Shown: piece after piece, positions 10,041-20,696 of the stretch
Position numbering within the stretch: the first letter of the stretch is position 1
Layout: each line of letters begins with the position of its first letter
NCBI GenBank assembly: GCA_030998015.1
Contig: JARWMV010000044.1
Coordinates: 1-64,000 of the forward strand
Direction: 5' to 3'
DNA: 64,000 bases
DNA from: Ceratorhiza oryzae-sativae
Taxonomy: Eukaryota > Basidiomycota > Agaricomycetes > Cantharellales > Ceratobasidiaceae
Made by a program: the position numbers and the translations under genes
The notes under the pieces: generated by a model
Database searches by the model: none
What the model was told of the DNA's origin: nothing
Seen by the model: only the letters and a program-made list of their open reading frames with translations

Positions 10041-10627
10041 GGATTAGTCATCTTGGATGACTTGTCCTTTACTCTCTAGATGACTAAGTGTCACGTGACT
10101 CAGGGTATATTACTAATCCCTGGTCACTTAGTCAGGCACTTCTCGGCCTTCAGGGTCTGAGCGCCTGTTCCGGCGCTTTGAGAACCTTCAGGGTTCACCG
10201 GGCAGGGTCTGGGTGGAGTCGAGTTGAGCCCTCGGCCGGTTGATCCTCGGATCGCCGAGTCCGTGGGAGCCTCGGCTTCACACGGATCAGCTCGGTTCGG
10301 ACCTTGATGGTTCTTGGCGTCGGTCAGGTGTCTCCCCCTGATTGGCCAGTCGTGTGGAGGAGTGATCACATGGACGGTTACCATGCGGTCAGGATCAGTC
10401 AGCTGTTCTTCTCCTTTGTTCGGTTAAGTCTTCTTCCCTTGGCGTTTCCCACGCCAGTGACGTGGCATATTCGTCTGCCACGGCATAAAAAGACACAGTG
10501 GAAGGGCTCTGATGAGTATCTACGAAAGTCTCTCCCGGGTGATTACCTAGGAGTTCTTAGCCTTTCTTCCGCTCGTCGCCGCTCGTGCTCGCTCCGCTCG
10601 CACTCACGCCTCCTCGCTCCACCTAAC
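10041..10627 (+). repeat. Penelope-like pseudo-LTR, copy 3
   Basis: More diverged from copies 1 and 2 than those are from each other (for example AGATGACTAAG for AGCTGACTAAG, CATATTCG for CATGTTCG). It ends CTCCACCTAACCTAACCTAATCGGG, three telomere-like units that form the junction with the host gene. Confidence 0.85.
10500..10567 (+). ncRNA. Type I hammerhead ribozyme, copy 3
   Basis: CTGATGA at 10509-10515, GAAA at 10524-10527, stem I 10500-10508 with 10559-10567, predicted cleavage after 10558. Core and stems are unchanged although the rest of this pseudo-LTR has diverged, which suggests constraint on the fold. Confidence 0.8.
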
Positions 10628-10632
10628 CTAAC

Positions 10633-12401
10633 CTAATCGGGAAGAGAAGGCCCTACAAAATTTGAAAGGTTGAAACCAAGCACAAACCCCATAGCAACCA
10701 TAAAGTGATCTGGTCCGGGCTGGTCCTGCGGGTGCACATCACCGTGGTAGAGCAACGGTGGAGCAAGCCCAATCTTGGCTAGCTCAATGTGAGCCTCAGC
10801 GTTATAGGTTTGGACGAACTTCACGACTATATTTTGTGGCGGCCGAGTTCGAGTTTCCGCTAAGAAGACCAATTTGTTGCTGGAAAAATACGTCCCGCAT
10901 ACAGTTGAGAGGTAGGTGAATTCAAGTTGATCCCCATCTGAATTAGTGTAGTTTGTGATGTACGGGAAGAATTGGCCGAGGCGTCTACCCAGCTTGGGCA
11001 GGTTGCGATAGTACTCGAGCAACCGGCCTACTGCCAGAGAAGCAGCATGGAAGACACGAGCAATATCGGCTGTACGTGAAGGGCGCGCCGGATCATATCC
11101 AACCCAAAGAAAGTCGGTTAGGGGCTGCACTACGGGACGATCAAGAAACACAGCGCCGAGTATCGCCATCCAAGGACCAGCGATCGCAATCAAAATTGAG
11201 GGACAGCAACACGTATTAAAAACATCTCGTAGCTGCGAAGGTTGTAAGACTCAGTTTGTTGCTGATCCCAAAGTAAGTAGGTCCAAGCTTACTCTTCCAT
11301 CCGTCCAAACCCTACTGTAGGTTTGCGCTGCTTGAATTGAGGGATCAATGGATCCAGCGCCGATCTCATTTTTCATTTCCATGATCAAAATGCCCGACCC
11401 GTCGTAACCGGCTGCAAAGGCATCAAGATGGCTGCTGGGCACGCGAGCCATTGACACAAAGTTATCCAAGAGCTCCTTTAGCGCGGCTTGACAGCTTTGA
11501 TCCCTTGCCGTAAAATTTGAAGCCTTTTCGCCGCTTTGATTATTTGGCTTGAAGAAATCTTGCTCATAGATATCCTGTGACTTCTCGAAGTACTCTATCG
11601 TTCGAGTATAGGTCTCCGTAGGAAGCTGTTCTTTTGATCGCATACTTGACAGGAATTCTCCAAAGACTGGGTGATATAGGACAATAGGGGGTCCCGAACG
11701 ATTTGCAGGACGCCCATTCTTTATGAAGTCGCTGGTCAGCTGCTGCCGCCGAAAGTTCTTGATCTCTGCCCTGGTGGATGAGTTTTGATTTCGGAGTGAT
11801 CGAATGAAGCTAATTCGAACTAAACTCAATGTTTCAAGATCAATCGTAAGCTGAAGATAGTCGGAACGAACCTTCATTTATCTCTCGAGCGAGTTGGTCA
11901 ACTTCGTCGGTCGGTGAGCCACTTCGTTGCTTCCCCCAAGATTTAGACGCCACAAGACTCGTCGATAAATCCACTAGCGTATGATCATGGTTAATGCATC
12001 GTAAAAATTGAGGGGGTACTGGATTAAAGAAGCAGATGCAGAAGGTTTGAGTGTACAACGTCGGGTCACTCACCTGCGCATTCTACCAGCACGTGAATCA
12101 AACCGTCATCGATAAACGAACCTGAGGGCCACTCAGTCTCAATTTTGGACCGGAGGTTAATTGGAGTTTTCTCCGATGCTTGGAAAATGTCAAGCTGCTC
12201 GTCCGGTAGACTAAACTTAATTAACCTGAGCCGGATGATTTTTTTGCCATGGGTCGACCAGTACTCGTCCACAATGGCGCCCCGGAGGTCATAGAATAGC
12301 CGGCGTCTGAGGATCTTTACCCTCAGAACCTCGCTGAGTGGGTCGTCGCCCTTGATTAAGACATTGAGGCTCACGTAGTCCTCAGCTGGAGTGGTAGACA
12401 T
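10633..12401 (-). pseudogene. Crinkler-like effector-family gene (Ub-like header, REase, kinase), 3' truncated
   Basis: Exon 1 (12401 to about 12073) gives a ~110-residue ubiquitin-like Crinkler header (VSLNVLIKGDDP...). Then comes a region with a restriction-endonuclease-like signature, ILIMEMKNE (E-x-K), within 11251-11877. A 60-nt intron (donor about 11307, acceptor before CTACGAGATG) leads to a kinase N-lobe with NIVVKF and AEAHIEL. The header-REase-kinase order is a known basidiomycete Crinkler architecture. The gene is cut at 10633: the TAG stop is made by TTAGG repeats of the adjoining retroelement, so catalytic HRD and DFG motifs are missing. A frame change near 11875 (REINE to VRSDYLQ) has room only for a 21-nt intron, so it is probably an indel. 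Family is fairly sure from header and domain order; function in this organism is unknown. Confidence 0.7.
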
Positions 12402-12716
12402 GATGAAGTGAGGCTCGACGCGGTCTCCTGTTTCATGCTAAGTTGCTTGCTTAAGCGGGCGAGAATAGGCGCTCTGGCCTCACAATAGCTAAGCCCTACG
12501 GTTCGCGCGGTTGTCACATCTCATGCTTCAGCAAACTGGCCGACGTGTTGCCAAAACCTATCTGAATTTCTGGTCAAGAGGATAGGGAAAACACCCCTAT
12601 CAAGTAGCCAAGAAGAACTCGAGGTACAGTCAGGGCATGCCTAGGAACGGGGCAAACACGCCTAATTATGCCTCATAAATTACATATTACATCTGATCTA
12701 CACATTCAACACCCTC
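12402..12716. other. Intergenic, Crinkler-like 5' side to HIR1 3' end
   Basis: Contains the upstream region of the Crinkler-like gene and the 3' flank of HIR1. I see no further gene or clear motif. Confidence 0.5.
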
Positions 12717-15700
12717 CTAATACTCATCCTTTTCGTTGGCTCTCTTCAATAACTCTTGATAATCTTGGCCCAATTTCGCAAGCGTCTTGCTTCGAACTAA
12801 CAATTGAATCTATAACCCATTTCCAAGGTTGGCACACAACAATGGCGCTTACCAAATATACCAAGCACATCCTTCAGCAAATCCCTCTTATTGAGGTTCA
12901 AGACTGTGGATTGCCACCGCTCCTCCCGACCAGGCTTCCAGTACAATGGCCCACATAACTCTTTTATAAGCTCCTCCGCCTTCGCGCGGAATCCTTCATC
13001 AGCTAGGCGCTTCGCGTACAACAGCAACGCTTGCTTGTACTCCGGAGGGCTGTCGAGAAGCTTTGCGGCAGCTAACCTCGATTCCAGGTGTCCTAGGGCA
13101 AGGTGACAAAGTGTATCACAACTGATCGAGGTAACAAGCTTACCCAATGTAAGCGCTGAGTTCCACCATTGCGGGCGAGGGATTGCACTCGTGTCCCCAT
13201 CGGGTCCCCGCAGCTCAGTAAGCGTGGTCTCCATGTTTGCCAAAACACCTCGCCCCGAGCTCGGCCCTCTCTGGCGCCCAGTCCAAGCATCACTGCCGTC
13301 CGCCCATCGAGGCTCGCTCACTCGCGTCCAACCATCAATGTAGGTTCATATGACACCGCTATCCTTGAGGAGAGAATGATGAGATGCGAGCCGTTGGCTC
13401 GAAGCTGAACAGAATCGATAGACACGGTGTCCGAAAGGAGTGGAAGTAGCGAGACGGGGGCGAATAGAGCAGCAGGCGTCCGAACATTCCTATACCGATT
13501 CAGGACTTTCGATGAAAATAAAGCAATTCAACTTACCAAGCGTATACCATCCCAGTCGCCGATATCGCAAGTAAATAACATTTTGTCGCCTCGAGACATG
13601 AACATGGCGCATCAAGCATAACCGTCGCCATCGCCCTGTTTGTGCAGTCAGTTTAACCGACAAAACATCATGGCCTCTGTAGCTGACCTCCGACCAGTGT
13701 TGGTGTAAAAGTTTATTGCACCGTCCTCCAGAGCCACAGCGACGAACGCCATCGTCGCAACAACGTGGGTCGCAGCATTGGGTAGGTAGTCCAGCCAGTT
13801 AGTCTCAGTTTTGCGAAAGTAGTTGATCTCAGTCGGCTTCTCCGCTATAAAGTCGTCAAGACACATTCATACTGGCTATTTGAACCCACCAGAATCCGAG
13901 TTCCTAACCTCGACCGAATCAGCGTCCTTGTCCGAGCCCTCAACCCGACAACTTAATGAACTCTTGATGCTAGGGATGTCTAGAACCCTTTCACTGGTAG
14001 AGGCTTTGCCAACCTGTCCAGCAGTACCCCTAGCAGCGACGCGTAGCTCCCGGATCGGACCGAGAGGCTCCCGCTTCTTATCTCCCCAAGCGTGCGCGCC
14101 TTGTGGTTAACCTTCGATCCCCCAGAGCCTAGGGAATCGATTGGGACCGACATATCTAAATCCATCGAGTTGTCCCCAACGAACTCAGGATCATCATACG
14201 CGTGTGGTGCAAGAATAGGTGCGTTCGAAAATGCTTCAGACGCTGAGACGTCATTTGCAACGTTGGTCTTCGAGTGCTCAACAGATGCGGTGGCCGGAAT
14301 AGAATTAGGTTTGGAAGCCGGGGGAGCCATGAGCGCAGTCCCAGATGAGCTCAAGTGACCGATCAAATTTGGTCGAATACGTCGTCGGCCGTCTTTTGTA
14401 AAAGACACCTCTTGCTGAGTTGGAACATTCAGAGCCGGGGTCGCGTTATTGTGGACCGCGCCGTTGGTGCCCGCCGCCTGTCGCCTCTCGTATGCCTCTC
14501 TTTCCCTTTGCTGCTCCATTCTTATCTCTGCGTTCTTAGCCTCAAACCCGAACTTTTTGAGATACTGCCCTTGAACGCTGTGAGAGACAATCCCTTCAAG
14601 CTCGTGCTCGTCAAAATCGAAAACGGCGATTGTACCATCGGACGAACACGCGTAGAGCTTGAGGCCATCCCAGGACCTAATGGAGAAACACGTGCCACGA
14701 CCAAGAGAAAGGGGCGTGATATCCAAGATACAAGGTCAGATACCTCATTCGAGTAAATAAATGATGCCAAGAAAAATGGAACTCACCACGCGAGGTCCAT
14801 TACGGGCCGGTCAAAAACTTCTCGAGCAACCACTAGAGGGCGAGCATGCTTCGTTTGCCAGACTGAGATTGATTGATCGTCTGCACCCAGAGCAACGACG
14901 CTGCAAATGTTGGATGTCGTTGCGGGGGAGGCCACATTTCGGAGAAATATATGAGGATTGTATGCCTGCGAACCGAAGCGTCAGGCGTTGCTGTGCAACG
15001 CTAACCGACCAGAGAACTCACCGCCACCTCCACCGTATTCTCGTGTCCGACCAAATTGATATCGCTTTTCCATTGCGTTCGTTCAATAACTGCGGCTACG
15101 AACACATAACCGTTGTTGTTCATTGCGTTTGAAGCCGTAATATGTGCTCCATCTGGAGACCAGCTAGACGGTGTTAATCATGTTAGCGCTTGATTTGACA
15201 CATGGGACATACCTCAATCGCCGAAAAAACGTGCTCCCTGGAGAATCCTCAAACGGTTTCGTGATGGTTGCTTCCAAACCCCAATCAGTTGTCCGCCACA
15301 CTTTGACCGATTTGTCATCTGACTGAACCAAAATCGCATCTTCTACCAACAGCTTTATTTAGCATAACGACTTACCTGTGTAGCTAAGAACTGCCCAACC
15401 GGGTCCCACGTCACGCCCTTGACGAACCCTTGGTGTTTTTCGAGCTTTATTAGAGGCTCTAGCAATAATAAATAAGTATGCAGAGCGCCTAACTAGAAAT
15501 CAGCCCGTCACGAACCAAGGTTATAACCACTCCATATGATAACCTTCGAATCCAAGCCAACAGAGGCGAGGTAGCGGTCCTCGGGTGCCCATGCGAGGTC
15601 AGTAACATCTATTGACAACCATTTTGGGTTAATTATCAGTGGGTGTTCGGAGAGACATACCGCTTTCGTGACCAGGTAGCCGCTTAAGTGCTTTCCACCC

Positions 15701-16475
15701 CTCGATGTTCACCTCATCCGAACCAAACACTCGCCCGCCACCATGCCTGAGTGCACATGGTCGATTTAGTACATCGTTGTTCGAAAGAGTCCACTGTAGC
15801 CTACGGGTCTAGGTCCCATATCATGACGATTGTGTCGTCGGATCCTGAAGCCAGCCACTTGCCCGAGTGAGACCAACGAACAACGAGAACCGGGCCTACG
15901 ATAGAGTTCCAAGAAGATTATCAATGTTAGTAGACCATCGGTTATTTGCGGTGGAGAGAACATGACACAGCAGAAGCGTCAGAAACGGCAGTGGGCGCGT
16001 TGAGAATGCCGGAGACCAGCATAGCAACAGGCAGAAACATGTTCAAAACAGCAGAAAAGGACGAAGAGAATATTATTTTCAGGGATATGCACAGGCTAAA
16101 TGGCATTTCTAGCCATTCAACAATAATGATTTACTAACCTGAGTGCATTCCTAACGTACAAAGCGTCTTGTTGGTCGCTGTCTCTTCAGCCTCCTTTTTC
16201 AAAACGGGCTTGGTCGCCCATATCCTGACTTTAGCGTCTACGTAGAGTTCTTACGGTGTCAATCCATGAAAGTTGAGGTCGGAAATATGACTGACCTAGC
16301 CCTCCTGTGGCTACGCGACTGCCATCGGGATGGACATGGATCGTGAAGATGGGCAGACGCTTCTTATTGATTGCATCTATTGTCGTTGGATATGTATACT
16401 TAAAACGAGAATACGATCTGGTGCTAGCGATAGCTTACCCTCGTGCTTAATCCACGCTGGCTTAACGAGTCGCAT
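12717..16475 (-). CDS. HIR1: HIR complex histone chaperone subunit Hir1
   Basis: Multi-exon gene beginning MRLVKPAWIKHE at 16475, the conserved Hir1 start. Exon 2 gives TIHVHPDGSRVATGGL and the next DAKVRIWATKP, the first WD40 blade; further WD40 exons follow to about 14600 (SWDGLKLYACSSDGTIAVFDF). The HIRA B-domain motif FTKDGRRRIRPNLIG, the Asf1-binding element, is near 14380. The C-terminal Hira domain occupies 13866-12717 (WLDYLPNAATH, LEDGAINFYTNTGRR, ELCGPLYW). The in-frame TAG at 12797 lies at the acceptor of a 56-nt intron (12797-12852); splicing yields a tail ending RANEKDEY with TAG at 12717-12719. The HIR complex deposits H3-H4 independently of replication and represses histone genes. 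No obvious defect. Confidence 0.9.
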
Positions 16476-17409
16476 GGTGGTCGATCACAACAAAGCAACA
16501 GCGGTGGGAGAGTGGCACGTGACAAGTAAGGCTCCTAGCACCCAAGATGGACAATGAAGAACCGGGGCAGGAGTGCTCAACTGTTTGAGCAGATTTATCT
16601 CATTAAAATGTTGTATTAATAGGCGAAAGGTCTGTGACGACAGCCTCTGTTTGATTCAGATTCGTAAATGCATGTAGGCTCACTCGTGAGGGGCCAATCA
16701 CAGCCGAATCCGTCGAATCTCTAGAGCTGTCACGAGCGTCTGCAACGATCCGTAAGATCAAAACTTGACTAGAGGCACACTCATGATCAATTTTCATACT
16801 ACGGATCGCCCGATTCGCTCTTGCGTGCTTTACAGCTCCTCCCGATTTGCCTGAGCATCCTAGCTAAGTGGAGTGGAACGAGCGCTGATTTCGCAGGCTG
16901 CTCCTGCCCAGTTGTCTCCGCTTCAGAATATCCATAGCCCATACTATATAAAAATCGGATGTTGGCTTGGAGGCTTCACATTGGTGGTGCCTGTACGGTA
17001 CGATTTTCCTATCTTGCCCGTTTGGTTCATGTCGTATGTAACAGTATGATTTTTGCCATACCGCCCTACCCCATTGCAATTTAAATAGCTTTTCTCACTG
17101 CGGGAACTGGAAAATCGGCTTGCGATGGTGATGCAGGAGTTTGAGCCGAATAATTAAACATAAGCGCAAAAAACTGTGGGATATACCATGCCCGCCCCTG
17201 CTTTGAGACCCAAGCATCTCATGAGGCACGAATGCATTGCCCTTTAGCCGCCCCTACAATTGGGACAAGCTACACATATTTCAACCATTTGGGCATCGGT
17301 TGAACCGGTTACCACCAACTCTGGGATCGCCTGGTAGATTTAAGTTGAACTGTGGATCAAATATGTACGCTATATCCTTTACAAAGAACCAAATTTGAAA
17401 CTACTACAT
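16476..17409. other. Intergenic, HIR1 promoter to xyloglucanase 3' end
   Basis: HIR1 reads leftward from its start at 16475 and the xyloglucanase gene ends at 17410, so this holds the HIR1 promoter and the other gene's 3' flank. I see no additional coding sequence. Confidence 0.5.
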
Positions 17410-20400
17410 TCATGCCTGCAAGCACTGCGAATAGTCTACGGGCACTTTTTAGATCACATGGTCGCATGAAACTGTGCATATACTCACATGGGTTGCTTAC
17501 AACACACTTCCAGCCGGTCGCGCATACGGTTGGACCTGTCCAGCCTTGGCCACCACACTGTCCATACGGGCCAGCGGTTGCAACAGGTGGTGCGGAGGAT
17601 GTAGTACTTGTAGCTGCCGTGGTGCTCGTGGTGATAGGCTTCGAAGTGGTCGAAGTTACTGTGGTCGTCACAGGTTTTGATGTCGAGCTTGAAGCCGAAG
17701 TGGTGCTGGCCGCACTGGTTGTGGTTGCGGGATTAGAAGGAGCCGCACCGGCAGTATCACCGTAGCTAATTGTGGAGCATTTTCATTTTCAAAGAGAAAT
17801 GTGAAGCAGAAAGCAGTAAACTTACAAGATACCCCGACCGTTGGTGCCGATATAGACACGACCATAAATGCGCGGATCTCCGGTCAAAACCTAAAAGGAA
17901 TGGTGTTTGACGCATTCCAAAGATTTCGGATGAAGCACTCACATTAGCACTAGCGGAGCCGAATCCATGAGTTGCATCGTTGATCTATTATCGATGATTC
18001 AGGATGATTTGTTCAAAATCTTATTAGGGCAACTCACTTGAACCCAGTTCGCACCCTGATCATCGGTGCGGTAGTAACCAACAACTCCTCCGATACTAGC
18101 GGCAGCAAAAATCGCGGGATAGCCCCCTGTGGCCTTGGGCGCACCAAGACCGATAGCCCAGGCGGCGGTTACGCTTGAATCAGCTGTGAAAGAGGCACCA
18201 AAGTTGGTCGAGTGGAAGAGACCCTTGTCGGTCGAAACCCAGACATCGCCAGAGGTATTCAAGTTGACAACGATCTTAACCGGGGCGGTAGAGCTTCCAA
18301 GAGAGCCGGCGGTTGCAGCAAATGACACGCCGCCATTTGTGGAAATGTAAAACTTAGAGCCGGACGCGGCATAGAAGATCGTATTGTTCTTCTTGTCGGA
18401 CGCAATAACGCTATTAGCCCCAATGCCGGTAACCGTAGTGAAGGCGTTGGTATAGCGAGAAACCCGAGTAGCGTTAGAATTGCTCCAGAGGACAGTGTCT
18501 CCGTCCGCAGAGAGGGCAACTTTGCCACCGTAATTTCCATCAACGGCGCCGTAGTCCTGGTTCCAAGTGGCACCCGAGTCTGTTGACAATGCGATCTGCT
18601 TCAGCCCATCGGTACCAGAGTTACCGACTCGCACAATGTTGGTGGGCTGTTCAAGGTTCGTTATTAAATTGGTGGATGGATATAGTATACTTCATACCTT
18701 GTTACCAGCGAAATCGATATCGGTGTTTGTACTGTAGTGCGGGCTAATAAAAGCAGTTTTTGGTGCGGTGTCTAAGTTGGTGTGTGCGAATCCGCCAACG
18801 TCGCCAGTCGCAGATAAAAGGTTAGGGCCAGTAGGTGGTGATATAAGTCCCAAAACAGCTGTCTCTTCAATTCCGTCGGCAAGGGACTTGAGAGTGATAT
18901 TTCGAACAGTGTCCCACTTGGTAAGATCCCGGCCTCCATAAACCGTCAACCCGGTGCCTTGAAGACTCAGATCAATATATTTAGATTTACTGGCGTAGGA
19001 GCGTTATGCGCACCGTAGAGCCAATGGTCTGAATCGAAAGGATCGATAGAAAGAGATTCCATCATCCAACCAATCTACAATTCGGGATGAAATAAAAAAC
19101 AATGGGAGTGACTTAGGAAGGCACACGCACCTGCTTAGTGTCCGTCGAGGTTGGGTCAATGATCCAAGGAGCAAGTGAAACGTCATATTTGTAGTATCGG
19201 TTCTAGCGATACGAATAATCAGCCTCAGTTGTATTAAAAGATATTCGCATTAAACTGACCATACTCGGATATGAGGTCCATTCCCAGAGCTTCGACCAGC
19301 TCGCACCACCGTTGGTGGAGCGGAATATCTGACCATCTGGCCACCATGAATTGACCGCCGCAACCATAAGCGTACCAGGCTTCTTGAGGTCTACGGAGAG
19401 GCCTCCGAAACCGAAGTATAGGTCGCTCCCGGTAACAGGAGTGATGTCAACCCAAGTGCTGTTGGAGATATAATATTTGTACACGGAGCCGGTGGTCCCA
19501 TCGTACGGCCCGGCATTATTGTTGTACGACACGTACAAAACCTTTTCAGAAGGAGATAATACGCCTCGGTGTGGCATGTATGCAGTATTTTGCCCGGCGA
19601 CCGGCGACCCTAATAGCCTTGTGAAATGTCGCCCCAAACAGAAGGAGAAAAACTACCCACACGTAGCACCAGCATCATTCGAGACAAAAATCGAGTTCGA
19701 CCCGACATTAGCAACGCCAACAAAAATGCGAGGTGTGGCAGTTCCAGAAGTTCCAGAGGTGGAGTCGAATGTTATCCATGCGATCCCGGTCTTGTCGCTA
19801 TTATATCCGGTGCTATCGCTCGGATCCGCAATATACGTACCTGAGCGATCGTTTAGTATGTTTACAGGAGTAGGGAGTGCGGCAGAAATCTTACCCGTAT
19901 TGGTGAAAGTTGACACCTTGGTCCATGTAACACCATAGTCAGTCGATTTGTACAACCCATTCCCGCTCCGAGCGCCAAAGAATAGAACCGAGTTCTTGTT
20001 AGGGTCGACTACGAGGCGCTGCAAACGGCGTATCCGCTCAGCTCTAAAAAAAGCAATGAGTCGCAAAAATAGCTCACCTCTCCAATGCCGCGGCCGGGCA
20101 TATTTCCACCAACCTTGAATGGGAGGGATGTAGTAGACCAAGTCTGGCCATAGTCGCTAGAACGCATTATTTGTCCGTTATTGGGATCCCAGCTATTAGT
20201 ATACATTCCCGTCGCAATGTATACTCGCTTCGTATCCACAGGATCAGTCGCTGGGATGCAAATGTGAGTGATTTGTTCTAACCAACTTGACGCATATACT
20301 GACCCAGGGCATCGACACCCCAATAATTCCAACGGTTATTATCGGCGAAATCAAGGAGTGGAGTCCAGCTGTCATCTGCGTTGAGCTTATAGAGACCACC

Positions 20401-20628
20401 AATATCTGTACGTGCGTATGCAAGCCCTTTCTCCGTAGGATTGAACACGATTCCTAGAAAGATGTTAGGTTTCCAGCTCTTTTAAGTCTTCCTAACGTTC
20501 ATACCAGGCACAAATCCCCCACCACCGCCAATCTTTACATTTTTCCAAGTGTAAGCCTGAGAGGATGTAGCAGCATTGACGAACGGGAGGAGAGCTGCTA
20601 AAACAGCCAGTGGGATCGAGCCAACCAT
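17410..20628 (-). CDS. Secreted GH74 xyloglucanase with C-terminal CBM1
   Basis: Start at 20628 gives a signal peptide (MVGSIPLAVLAALLPFVNA) followed by YTWKNVKIGGGGGFVPG, the GH74 N-terminus. RTDIGG near 20420 and ATGDVGG near 18800 carry the two acidic residues expected in GH74 catalysis. BNR-like repeats (STDYGVTW, SNDAGA, STNGGVSF, STDSGATW) mark the two beta-propellers. A Thr/Ser linker with TTS repeats (about 17600-17720) leads to a cellulose-binding CBM1: YGQCGGQGWTGPTVC, WKCVVSN, then after a 52-nt intron (17436-17487) YYSQCL, and TGA at 17410-17412. It should cut xyloglucan in plant cell walls outside the cell. At least eight introns; frame looks sound. Confidence 0.92.
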
Positions 20629-20688
20629 GATGTCGTACCAACGAGCAGGCCGTAGAATCATGCGGTTGCAAAGGTAGCGGAGGGGCAG

Positions 20689-20696
20689 TTATATAA
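20689..20696 (-). promoter_or_regulatory. TATA box of the xyloglucanase gene
   Basis: TTATATAA (20689-20696), about 61-68 bp upstream of the start codon, within GC-rich flanks. Close for a TATA box, implying a short 5' leader. Confidence 0.5.

Larger units (their letters stand above)
4005..10630 (+). mobile_element. Tandem array of an endonuclease-less Penelope-like retroelement (Coprina-type)
   Basis: Order: pseudo-LTR (4005-4591), long ORF1+RT unit (4631-8040), 3' tail (8041-8140), pseudo-LTR (8141-8727), 5'-truncated RT copy (8729-9940), tail (9941-10040), pseudo-LTR (10041-10627), then TTAGG-type repeats and host gene. The spacing is exact: shared landmarks are offset by 4136 bp between pseudo-LTR copies 1 and 2 and by 1900 bp between copies 2 and 3. 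Penelope-like elements characteristically form such partial tandems with flanking pseudo-LTRs, and the subgroup without a GIY-YIG endonuclease is known to sit at telomeres in fungi (Coprina) and rotifers (Athena). I see no GIY-YIG domain, integrase or tyrosine recombinase. Family assignment rests on RT motifs, architecture, ribozyme and telomere-like junctions. Confidence 0.85.

Noticed and set aside
12797..12799. Stop codon of HIR1 at 12797
   Set aside because: This TAG is the acceptor of a 56-nt intron; splicing gives a more typical C-terminus ending at 12717.
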